The position numbers were made by a program, and so were the translations under genes. DNA of 5,888 nt from the NCBI GenBank assembly GCA_025362615.1, contig JANYFQ010000710.1, positions 1-5,888 on the forward strand, in the 5' to 3' direction. The notes under the pieces were generated by a model. The model saw only the letters and a program-made list of their open reading frames with translations, searched no databases and was not told the origin of the DNA. The DNA comes from Hymenobacter sp. GTDB taxonomy: Bacteria > Bacteroidota > Bacteroidia > Cytophagales > Hymenobacteraceae. Within the stretch, counting starts at the first letter, position 1. Every line of letters starts with the position of its first letter. Positions 1-5,888 of this stretch are shown here, one piece after another.

Positions 1-8
1 CACCGCCC

Positions 9-449
9 TCACCCAAACCACTTCCTGTAAATCGGCTTCCGCCAGGCAAATTGCGCCCACATGGCGGGCCAGATTAACACGTCGAGCCAACCCCGGCCGG
101 TGCTGTATTCCAGGTCATCGACAACCACCGCGCCGCCGCCCGGCCCCGGCTCCACGAGGTGCTGGTGCCGCCAGCGGCGCAGGGGCAGCGGCAGGGTCTG
201 GCCTTCGTCGATGAAGAAGTGGGTGCCGTCGGGGCGGATGCCGTCGGCGGTGATGAGGGAAGTCCAGTGCAGGTTGGCGAGGCCGGTTTTCAGCTCGATT
301 TCGACCACATCGCCCGTGCGGCTGCCGTCGAAACGGTGCAGCACCAGCTTGGGGAACGGCGGGGCCAGCGCCACGAACAGGGCACGGGTAAAGCCGGCCA
401 TTACCTGGGCCGGGGGTTGGGCAACGGCGGTGCGGAGGAGGACGCGCAT
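9..449 (-). CDS. SRPBCC (START/Bet v1-like) ligand-binding domain protein
   Basis: A 146-residue protein read on the minus strand, with ATG at 449-447 and TGA at 11-9. Its size and pattern fit the small single-domain SRPBCC proteins (helix-grip fold with a hydrophobic cavity, often called 'cell division inhibitor' or 'ligand-binding protein'): an N-terminal helix with FTRALFVALAPPFPKL (residues 20-35), alternating beta-strand-like segments (LVLHRFDG, VVEIELKTG, THFFIDEG), RWRHQHLVEP at 92-101, an acidic strand VVVDDLEYS, and the C-terminal helix ending RKPIYRKWFG (137-146), an ending I associate with this family. There is no signal peptide or membrane segment, so it is probably cytoplasmic. 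The frame stays open upstream to about 791, but that extension is low-complexity Arg/Ala/Pro/Gly sequence and not protein-like, so I chose the start at 449. It is divergent from the glucan phosphorylase gene. The ligand is unknown, and the family call is from memory of sequence pattern only. Confidence 0.72.
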   Translation of the reverse strand: MRVLLRTAVAQPPAQVMAGFTRALFVALAPPFPKLVLHRFDGSRTGDVVEIELKTGLANLHWTSLITADGIRPDGTHFFIDEGQTLPLPLRRWRHQHLVEPGPGGGAVVVDDLEYSTGRGWLDVLIWPAMWAQFAWRKPIYRKWFG

Positions 450-859
450 GGGCCGGCAAGGTACGGGCAAACGGCGCGGGCGGGCGGCTTTTTTTGCCGC
501 CCGCCCGCTAATCGTTGCCGCAGCCACCGGGGCAACGAGGCCGCAGCCGCCGGGTTTGCACCGGACACGGCGGAAGCGGGTGGCCCGCGAAAAATCGGCC
601 TGCCCGCTCCACCTCGGGCCTGCTTCCCGCAAAAAAATGCCCGCCGCGCCCGGCTTTTCCGCAAACGATTGAAACGGCCCAAGTAGCCTGCTATAGCCTT
701 TTTGGCCCCAAGCCTGCGTCACGCGGCGGGCCGGCGGCGCGGCGCGGTTTCCTGAAAAGTGCCGACCTTGCGCCGGTATTAGCCCGCCCAAGTGCTTTGC
801 GCTTTGCTGCTTCGGGCTTTTTCATTCTCTCACCCAGCTTCACCCCGCGTCTGTTGATC
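450..859. other. Divergent intergenic region without a credible gene
   Basis: About 410 bp separate the two divergent starts. Open frames cross it on both strands because the DNA is GC-rich, but their translations are Arg/Pro/Ala/Gly-rich, lack any domain pattern and simply run into the real genes. The promoters of both neighbours should lie here. I found no full match to the Bacteroidota promoter (TTG about 19-21 nt before TAnnTTTG) on either strand. The only clear structure is the hairpin at 476-508. Composition becomes somewhat less GC-rich around 660-705 and 800-860, which would suit promoter and leader positions for the plus-strand gene. Confidence 0.6.
476..508. repeat. Perfect 13-bp GC hairpin with T7 loop
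   Basis: The left arm GCGGGCGGGCGGC (476-488) and right arm GCCGCCCGCCCGC (496-508) are exact reverse complements, separated by seven T residues (489-495; seven A on the minus strand). It lies 27-59 nt upstream of the ATG of the minus-strand SRPBCC gene, so it would form in that gene's leader if transcription starts further upstream. Neither strand has a U-tract after the stem, so it is not a normal intrinsic terminator. It could be a leader attenuator, a transcript-stabilising stem or a protein-binding palindrome; nothing here decides between these. Confidence 0.75.
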
Positions 860-2512
860 ATGACCAACTTTACCTTCAAGCCCTACACGCCCTCGCCCAA
901 ATTTAAAACCGCCGCCGCGTACTTCTCGATGGAGTTCGGCATCGACCAGGCCCTGAAAACGTACTCCGGCGGCCTCGGCTTCCTGGCCGGCTCGCATATG
1001 CGCTCGGCCTTCGAGCTGAAGCAGAACCTGGTGGGCATCGGCATTTTGTGGACCTACGGCTACTACGACCAGGACCGCAACGAGGACCAGACCCTCAAGG
1101 TCAATTACCGCCGCAAGCACTACTCGTTTTTGCAGGAAACCGGCATCACCTTCCCCATCGTCATCCACGGGGCCGAGGTGCAGGTGCGGGCGCTTTACCT
1201 GGCCCCCGACACGTTCGGGACGGCCCCGATGTTTTTCCTGACCACCGACATCCCGGAGAACGACTACGTGTCGCGCACCATCTCGCACCACCTCTACGAC
1301 CCCAACGAGGCCGCCCGCGTGGCCCAGTCCATCCTGCTGGGCGTGGGCGGCGGGCAGCTGCTCGATATTTTGGGCCGCCAAACCGACGTCTATCACCTCA
1401 ACGAAGGGCACGGGCTGCCGCTGGCCTTCTGGCTCTACCAGAAGCACGGCCGCAGCCTGGCCGAAGTGCAAAAGCGCCTCGTCTTCACGACGCACACCCC
1501 CGAGCTGGCCGGCAACGAGGAGCGCCCCTTCAACCTGCTGTACGACATGAGCTTCTTCGCCGGCGTGCCGGCCGAGGAAGTGCGCCGCGTGGCCCAAATC
1601 GGCGACAGCCCCGTGCTCAACTACACCCTCACGGCCCTGCGTTTTTCCCGCAAGGCCAACGCCGTGAGCAAAGTACACGGCGTGGTGAGCAACGAAATGT
1701 GGGGCGCCAACGCCGGCATCTGCCCCATCATCGCCATCACCAACTCGCAAAACGGCACCTACTGGCGCGACCCCGCCCTGGCCGCCGCCCTCAAGGCCAA
1801 GGACGACGACGCGCTGCTGGCCCGCAAACGCGAGCTGAAAAAGCAACTCTTCGACATCGTGGCCGACCAAACCGGCAACATTTTCAGCCCCGACGTGCTG
1901 ACCATTGTGTGGGCGCGGCGCTTCGCCGCCTACAAGCGGGCCGACCTCGTGCTGCTGCACTTCGAGCGGTTTTTGACGCTGGCCCAGGACACCAAACGGC
2001 CCATTCAGATGATTTGGGCCGGCAAGCCCTACCCGCTCGACTACGGCGCCGTCACCATCTTCAACAGCCTGATGGAGCGCACCAAAAACCTGCCCAACTG
2101 CGCCGTGCTCACCGGCCACGAGCTGGCCCTGAGCGCCGCCCTCAAAAAGGGTTCCGACGTGTGGCTCAATACGCCCATCTACCCGCGCGAAGCCAGCGGC
2201 ACGAGCGGCATGACGGCCGCCATGAACGGCTGCCTCAACCTGAGCATCGCCGACGGCTGGATACCGGAGTTCATCCGCCACGGCGAAAACGGCTTCGTCA
2301 TCGCCCACGCCGACGAGCACCAGCCCAGCGCCGCCAAAAACGACGCGGAGGCCACCGCCCTGCTCGATGTGCTCGAAAAAGAAGTGCTGCCGCTCTACTA
2401 CGACCAGCCCAAAAACTACCTCAAAGTAGTGAAAGCGGGCATGAAGGACGTGGAGCCGGCCTTCGAGTCGGGCCGCATGGCGAAGGAGTACTACGAGCTG
2501 CTCTACAAGTAG
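860..2512 (+). CDS. glgP: Alpha-glucan phosphorylase-family protein (GT35, short form)
   Basis: A 550-residue protein, the usual size of the short bacterial/archaeal alpha-glucan phosphorylases (about 550-700 aa) and shorter than E. coli GlgP or MalP. Family members release glucose-1-phosphate from glycogen or maltodextrins in the cytoplasm using pyridoxal phosphate. Visible signatures: AYFSMEFGI near residue 16 followed by TYSGGLGFLAG; HLNEGH at 179-184; FTTHTPELAGNEE; ARRFAAYKR at 352-360, whose R354 and K359 align with the phosphate-site Arg and Lys of classical phosphorylases; AGKPYPLD; and EASGTSGMTAAMNG at 444-457. That last motif normally reads GMK, where the Lys binds PLP; here residue 452 is Thr (ACG at 2213-2215), so phosphorolytic activity is doubtful. 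The start at 860 immediately precedes the conserved region; in-frame sequence further upstream is not protein-like. There is no Shine-Dalgarno, as is usual in Bacteroidota. The gene stands alone and ends at a strong terminator. The family is certain; the exact reaction is not. Confidence 0.88.
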   Translation: MTNFTFKPYTPSPKFKTAAAYFSMEFGIDQALKTYSGGLGFLAGSHMRSAFELKQNLVGIGILWTYGYYDQDRNEDQTLKVNYRRKHYSFLQETGITFPIVIHGAEVQVRALYLAPDTFGTAPMFFLTTDIPENDYVSRTISHHLYDPNEAARVAQSILLGVGGGQLLDILGRQTDVYHLNEGHGLPLAFWLYQKHGRSLAEVQKRLVFTTHTPELAGNEERPFNLLYDMSFFAGVPAEEVRRVAQIGDSPVLNYTLTALRFSRKANAVSKVHGVVSNEMWGANAGICPIIAITNSQNGTYWRDPALAAALKAKDDDALLARKRELKKQLFDIVADQTGNIFSPDVLTIVWARRFAAYKRADLVLLHFERFLTLAQDTKRPIQMIWAGKPYPLDYGAVTIFNSLMERTKNLPNCAVLTGHELALSAALKKGSDVWLNTPIYPREASGTSGMTAAMNGCLNLSIADGWIPEFIRHGENGFVIAHADEHQPSAAKNDAEATALLDVLEKEVLPLYYDQPKNYLKVVKAGMKDVEPAFESGRMAKEYYELLYK

Positions 2513-2516
2513 CCGA

Positions 2517-2534
2517 CGGGGCTTCGGTGCCCCG
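2517..2534 (+). other. Small TTCG-loop hairpin after the glgP stop
   Basis: The arms CGGGGC (2517-2522) and GCCCCG (2529-2534) pair perfectly around a TTCGGT loop, starting 4 nt after the glgP stop codon. It has no T-tract of its own, so it is more likely a 3'-end stabilising stem or accessory to the larger terminator just downstream than an independent terminator. Confidence 0.55.
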
Positions 2535-2540
2535 CAAAAC

Positions 2541-2585
2541 CGCAAAAACGGCCCCGTTGCTTCTGGCAGCGGGGCCGTTTTTGCG
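2541..2585. terminator. Strong intrinsic terminator, usable on both strands
   Basis: A 20-bp stem (2541-2560 with 2566-2585) has one T-G wobble at 2557 and a 5-nt TTCTG loop. The arms are flanked by AAAAA on the left and TTTTT on the right, so the transcript has a GC-rich inner stem followed by a U-tract on either strand. It lies 28 nt after the glgP stop and should end glgP transcription and insulate hsdM from it. No minus-strand gene enters from the right within the window, so two-way use is only potential. Confidence 0.88.
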
Positions 2586-2606
2586 GCTACCTTTATCCCC
2601 GTACCG

Positions 2607-2627
2607 CCGGCTCCGAAAGCCGGTTTT
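2607..2627 (+). other. Short hairpin plus T4 in the hsdM leader
   Basis: The arms CCGGCT (2607-2612) and AGCCGG (2618-2623) pair perfectly around the 5-nt loop CCGAA and are followed by TTTT. The ATG of hsdM is 18 nt further on. A 6-bp stem with a short T run is a weak terminator or attenuator at best. Depending on where hsdM transcription starts, it could lie in the leader and limit expression or affect ribosome access. An incomplete -7-like element (TACCTTTA, 2588-2595) sits just upstream, but no well-spaced -33 TTG accompanies it. Confidence 0.45.
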
Positions 2628-2645
2628 CTACCTCTTTCCAACACA

Positions 2646-5345
2646 ATGGCCTTAAAGAAAAGCGCCCTCTACTCCTCGCTCTGGGAAAGCGCCAACAAGC
2701 TGCGCGGGGGCATGGACGGCTCCCAATACAAGGATTACGTGCTGGTGCTGCTCTTCGTGAAGTACGTGAGCGACAAGGCCGCCGCCGACCCCGATGCCCT
2801 GCTCGAAGTGCCCCCCGGCGGCAGCTTCGCCGACATGGTGGCCGCCAAAGGCAAGAAGGACATCGGCGAACGGCTCGACACCATCATCGCCGCGCTGGCC
2901 GAGGCCAACAACCTCAAAGGCATTCTCGACGTGGCTTATTTCAACGACGAGGAGAAGATGGGCAAGGGGGCCGAAATGGTGAAACGCCTCACCGACCTGG
3001 TGGCCATCTTCGAGAACCCGGCCCTGAACTTCGGGCGCAACCGGGCCGAGGGCGACGACCTGCTCGGCGATGCCTACGAGTTTTTGATGCGCCACTTTGC
3101 CACCGAAAGCGGCAAGAGCAAAGGCCAGTTTTATACCCCCGCCGAGGTGAGCGTGGTGATGGCCGCCCTGGCCGGGGTGCAGCATTCTACCCGCAAAGAC
3201 CAGACGATTTACGACCCCACCTGCGGCAGCGGCTCGCTGCTGCTCAAGGCCGCCGCGGCGGCGCCCAAGGGCTTGTCCATCTACGGGCAGGAGCGCGACA
3301 ACGCCACCTACGCCCTGGCCCGGATGAATATGCTGCTGCACGGCTACGAAGGTGCCGAAATCGCCAAAGGCAACACCCTGAGCGAACCCGCCACCTGGAA
3401 CGCGCCCCTGAACGCGCTCAAAACCCACGACTTTGTGGTGGCCAACCCGCCCTTTTCTACCAAGAGCTGGCTCGACGGGCTGGGCGACCCCGCCCAGGAC
3501 AAGTACGGCCGCTTTCAGCCCTTCGGGGTGCCGCCGGCCAAGAATGGCGACTACGCTTTTCTGCTCCACATCGTGCGCTCGCTCAACGGCACGGGCAAGG
3601 GCGTGGTGGTGCTGCCCCACGGGGTGCTTTTCAGGGGCAATGCCGAGGCCGGCATCCGCAAGGCCCTGGTGCAGCAGGGGCTGCTGAAGGGCATTGTGGG
3701 CCTGCCGGCCAACCTGTTTTACGGCACCGGCATTCCGGCCGCCTTGCTGGTGCTGGACAAGGAAGAGGCCCACGAACGGACCGGCATTTTCATGGTCGAT
3801 GCCAGCCGGGGCTTCCTCAAAGACGGCAACAAGAACCGCCTGCGCGAGCAGGATATGCACCGCATCGTGGACGTGTGCGCCCGGCAGGCCGACGTGCCCG
3901 GCTACGCCCGCCTCGTGCCGCTGGCCGAAATTGAGCGCAACGCCTACAACCTCAACCTGCCCCGCTACGTGGAAGGCCCCGACACCGCCGACCACCACGA
4001 CATTGAGGCCCACCTGCGCGGCGGCCTGCCGGCCGCCGACCTGGCCGCCCTGGCCCCGTATTGGGACGTGTACCCCACCCTGCGCGAGGCGCTGATTGGC
4101 CCCGCCGACCGCCCCGGCTACTACCGCGTCAAGGTAGCGCCCGACCTGATTCGGCCCACCATTTTCGAGCACCCCGAATTTCAGGCGTTTCGCCGCCGGG
4201 TGGGCGAAACCTTTGCCCAATGGGCCGCCCCGGCCGAAACCCACTTGCGGGCCATTGGCCCCGCCACCCAGCCCAAGGCCCTGCTGCACACCCTGGCCGA
4301 GGCCCTGCTGGCCGCCTTTGCGCCCGTGCCGCTGCTCGATGGCTACGACGTGTACCAGCGCCTGATGGACTACTGGACCGCCGCCCTGCAAGACGACGTG
4401 TACGCCGTGGCCGAAGACGGCTGGACCGTGCGGGCCGAACTCAAAAGCCGCGCCTGGAACAGCGAGCTGCTGCCCCGCGAGCTGCTCATCGGGCGCTACC
4501 TGGCCGCCGAGCAAGCCGCCGTGGACGAAGCCACCGCCCGCGCCGAAGACGAAACCCGCACCCGCGAAGAGCTGGAAGAAGAGCTGGGCAGCGACGACGG
4601 CCCCCTGAGCGAACTCGCCACCGACAAGGGCAAGCTGCCCGCCAAAACCGTGCGGGCCCGCCTCAAGGCCCTGGCCCTGCCCGCCGCCGGCCCGGCCCCC
4701 GCCCGGCGCGGCCCCAAAGCCAAAGCCGTAGCCCTGGCTGTCGGCAACCTGTTCTATCCCACGCCAGCCCAAACCACCTCGGAGGTCAGCGAATTCGTTT
4801 CGGAGGGCTATAAAACACCTTCGGAGATGGGCAAAACACCTTCGGAGATGGGCAAAACACCTTCGGAGATGAACAAACACGCTTCGGAGGGAGGCAAACA
4901 CACCTCGGAGATGAACAAACACGCCTCGGAGATGGGCAAACACGCTTCGGAGGCAACAAAACACGCTTCGGAGGCCCCCGCAACCGCCCCCGACCCCGAC
5001 GAACTCGCCGCCCTGCGAAGCCTCGACGCGGCCCTGACCCGCGAAGAACGCGCCGCCCAGGTGCTGCGCCAGCACCAAAACACCCTCGAAGACAAGCTGG
5101 GCGAACGCTACGCCCGCCTGAGCCCCACCGACGTGCAAGACCTGCTCGTGACCGACAAGTGGCTCGGCACCCTCGCCCGCCACACCGAGCACGAGCTGAC
5201 CCGCCTCAGCCAGCGCCTGGCCCGCCGCCTGGCCGACCTCACCGACCGCTACGCCACCCCCCTGCCCCACCAACAGGCCGCCACCGCCGCCCTCGCCCAA
5301 CAGGTGCAGGCCCACTTGCAAGCTATGGGCTTCGCCTGGAATTAA
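2646..5345 (+). CDS. hsdM: Type I restriction-modification DNA methyltransferase subunit M, long form
   Basis: An 899-residue protein. HsdM binds S-adenosylmethionine and methylates adenine N6 as part of an M2S complex (R2M2S for restriction). Residues 1-130 form the HsdM N-terminal helical domain (LRGGMDGSQYKDYVLVLLFV). KGQFYTP at 159-165 opens the N6-MTase domain. SAM motif I is DPTCGSGS at 190-197 and the catalytic motif IV is NPPF at 267-270, both intact. Classical HsdM is about 500-530 aa; here about 430 more residues follow, with IFEHPEF, PLLDGYDVYQRLMDYW (562-577) and QDDVYAV, a charged Asp/Glu-rich helix (about 627-651), an Ala/Pro-rich linker (about 680-715), eight 7-residue repeats (723-778), and a helical tail from about 783 ending HLQAMGFAWN. 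I recognise the extension apart from the repeats as typical of the long HsdM class. The start at 2646 leads straight into the conserved N-terminus. hsdS follows 12 nt downstream, so they are almost certainly cotranscribed. Confidence 0.97.
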   Translation: MALKKSALYSSLWESANKLRGGMDGSQYKDYVLVLLFVKYVSDKAAADPDALLEVPPGGSFADMVAAKGKKDIGERLDTIIAALAEANNLKGILDVAYFNDEEKMGKGAEMVKRLTDLVAIFENPALNFGRNRAEGDDLLGDAYEFLMRHFATESGKSKGQFYTPAEVSVVMAALAGVQHSTRKDQTIYDPTCGSGSLLLKAAAAAPKGLSIYGQERDNATYALARMNMLLHGYEGAEIAKGNTLSEPATWNAPLNALKTHDFVVANPPFSTKSWLDGLGDPAQDKYGRFQPFGVPPAKNGDYAFLLHIVRSLNGTGKGVVVLPHGVLFRGNAEAGIRKALVQQGLLKGIVGLPANLFYGTGIPAALLVLDKEEAHERTGIFMVDASRGFLKDGNKNRLREQDMHRIVDVCARQADVPGYARLVPLAEIERNAYNLNLPRYVEGPDTADHHDIEAHLRGGLPAADLAALAPYWDVYPTLREALIGPADRPGYYRVKVAPDLIRPTIFEHPEFQAFRRRVGETFAQWAAPAETHLRAIGPATQPKALLHTLAEALLAAFAPVPLLDGYDVYQRLMDYWTAALQDDVYAVAEDGWTVRAELKSRAWNSELLPRELLIGRYLAAEQAAVDEATARAEDETRTREELEEELGSDDGPLSELATDKGKLPAKTVRARLKALALPAAGPAPARRGPKAKAVALAVGNLFYPTPAQTTSEVSEFVSEGYKTPSEMGKTPSEMGKTPSEMNKHASEGGKHTSEMNKHASEMGKHASEATKHASEAPATAPDPDELAALRSLDAALTREERAAQVLRQHQNTLEDKLGERYARLSPTDVQDLLVTDKWLGTLARHTEHELTRLSQRLARRLADLTDRYATPLPHQQAATAALAQQVQAHLQAMGFAWN
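4812..4979 (+). repeat. Eight tandem 21-bp repeats inside hsdM
   Basis: Eight contiguous in-frame 21-bp units starting at 4812, 4833, 4854, 4875, 4896, 4917, 4938 and 4959 encode KTPSEMG, KTPSEMG, KTPSEMN, KHASEGG, KHTSEMN, KHASEMG, KHASEAT and KHASEAP (HsdM residues 723-778). Units 1 and 2 are identical at the DNA level and unit 3 differs only in its last codon. Every unit has AAA for Lys and TCGGAG for Ser-Glu, and two more TCGGAG copies occur just before the array (4778-4783 and 4800-4805). The Lys/Glu alternation with Pro and Gly suggests a flexible charged spacer rather than a coiled coil. Near-identity at synonymous sites points to recent tandem duplication, so copy number is probably variable between strains. 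As 21 is divisible by three, gain or loss of units keeps the frame. Confidence 0.95.
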
Positions 5346-5357
5346 CCCGCTACCGCT

Positions 5358-5888
5358 ATGCTGAAACCAGGCTACAAACAAACCGATTTGGGGGCGCTGC
5401 CGCAGGAGTGGGAGGTGCGGACGCTGGGGGAGATTGCATCTGTAAGCTCAGGGGGCACTCCCAACAGAGAAAAGGCAGAGTATTGGGGCGGGAGCATTCC
5501 CTGGATTACGACCTCTCAGATTGATTTCGCTACCATTGTCCAAGCCAATGAATTTGTAACGGACGAAGGGTTACAGAATTCTGCTGCCAAGATTTTCAAA
5601 AAAGGCGCGTTACTTATGGCCATGTATGGTCAAGGGAAAACCAGAGGCAAAGTAGCGGTATTGGGAATTGATGCCGCCACTAATCAAGCGTGTGCTGCAA
5701 TCGAAGTCGAAGACAAAATTGACTCGCGGTATCTACTTTACAACCTAACCAGCCGTTACGAAGAATTAAGGCAATTGAGTAATGGCGGCAGTCAAGAAAA
5801 CTTAAGCAGTGCCATAATAAAAGCTGTTACCATCCCCCTGCCCCCGCCCGCCGAGCAACGCGCCATTGCCGACACGCTGGGCGCGGTG
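5358..5888 (+). CDS. hsdS: Type I restriction-modification specificity subunit S, 3' end outside the window
   Basis: The first 177 residues of HsdS, in frame to the window edge with no stop. HsdS recognises the bipartite DNA target through two target-recognition domains (TRDs) separated by conserved helical spacers and holds the two HsdM subunits. The N-terminus MLKPGYKQTDLGALPQEWEV and TLGEI are typical. TRD1 shows GGTP (32-35), YWGGSIPWIT (42-51), MYGQGKTRG (89-97), ATNQACAAI (107-115) and SNGGSQENLS (141-150), and closes with PLPPPAEQRAIADTL (160-174), the start of the central conserved helix. TRD2 and the distal repeat are expected downstream. The ATG at 5358 is 12 nt after the hsdM stop, with no Shine-Dalgarno; translational coupling is plausible. 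GC content falls sharply over TRD1 and recovers at the conserved helix. The recognition sequence cannot be read from this. Confidence 0.96.
   Translation, partial: MLKPGYKQTDLGALPQEWEVRTLGEIASVSSGGTPNREKAEYWGGSIPWITTSQIDFATIVQANEFVTDEGLQNSAAKIFKKGALLMAMYGQGKTRGKVAVLGIDAATNQACAAIEVEDKIDSRYLLYNLTSRYEELRQLSNGGSQENLSSAIIKAVTIPLPPPAEQRAIADTLGAV

Noticed and set aside
576..588. Small inverted repeat GCGGG-TGG-CCCGC in the intergenic region
   Set aside because: A 5-bp stem in very GC-rich DNA is expected by chance, and it has no T-tract or positional logic.
450..791. N-terminal extension of the minus-strand SRPBCC gene to 791
   Set aside because: The extension is low-complexity and passes through the 13-bp hairpin. 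The SRPBCC domain is complete at about 146 residues from the ATG at 449.
768..799. Possible glgP promoter: TTG at 768-770 and GTGCTTTG at 792-799 with 21-nt spacing
   Set aside because: Only the TTTG half of the -7 element matches and the TA is missing. The position is suitable (about 60 nt before the start), but the match is too weak to call.
515..859. In-frame upstream extension of the phosphorylase-like gene to an ATG at 515
   Set aside because: The extra 115 residues are Arg/Pro/Ala-rich and unlike any known N-terminus. Short-form phosphorylases begin close to the AYFSMEFG motif, which fits the ATG at 860.
4812..4979. CRISPR array or binding-site iterons
   Set aside because: The 21-bp units are directly contiguous with no unique spacers, keep the hsdM reading frame throughout and lie inside a conserved gene, so they are coding tandem repeats.
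2652..5381. A very long open frame on the minus strand opposite hsdM (about 900 codons), and a similar one opposite glgP (830-2644)
   Set aside because: These are antisense shadows created by GC-biased third codon positions. Their translations are Gly/Val/His/Ala/Gln-rich with no domain pattern, while the plus-strand frames encode clear known families with intact motifs.
860..5888. A combined system linking the glucan phosphorylase-like gene with the hsdMS locus
   Set aside because: A strong terminator separates them and glgP-type enzymes have no known role with type I restriction-modification. Adjacency in one window is not enough.

Overview
The window looks like chromosomal DNA from a high-GC member of the Bacteroidota, most like Hymenobacter and its relatives. 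This is inferred from three things: the strongly GC-biased third codon positions, the lack of Shine-Dalgarno sequences before any of the starts, and the style of the proteins. No rRNA or other taxonomic marker is present, so the genus is a guess.

Layout. (1) Positions 9-449, minus strand: a small SRPBCC/START-like ligand-binding domain protein. (2) Positions 450-859: a divergent intergenic gap of about 410 bp with no credible gene. Its only clear feature is a perfect 13-bp GC-rich hairpin with an all-T loop, lying in the leader of the minus-strand gene. (3) Positions 860-2512, plus strand: a short-form alpha-glucan phosphorylase-type protein (GT35 fold, glycogen metabolism). It keeps the substrate-site signatures but has Thr where the PLP-binding Lys is expected. 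(4) Positions 2513-2645: a strong 20-bp terminator, preceded by a small TTCG hairpin and followed by another small hairpin just before the next gene. (5) Positions 2646-5345, plus strand: hsdM, the modification subunit of a type I restriction-modification system, of the long C-terminally extended type and carrying eight tandem 7-residue repeats. (6) Positions 5358-5888, plus strand: hsdS, the specificity subunit, starting 12 nt after hsdM and cut by the window end inside or just after its first target-recognition domain.

Function. hsdM and hsdS form one transcription unit encoding a DNA adenine methyltransferase: HsdM supplies SAM binding and catalysis and HsdS supplies sequence recognition. 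The nuclease/translocase hsdR is not in the window and is probably downstream. The glucan phosphorylase-like gene is separated from hsdMS by a strong terminator and appears functionally unrelated.

The points most worth a second look are the missing PLP lysine in the phosphorylase-like protein, the near-identical 21-bp in-frame repeats in hsdM, and the abrupt drop in GC exactly over the hsdS target-recognition domain. I do not see a clearly new multi-gene system.
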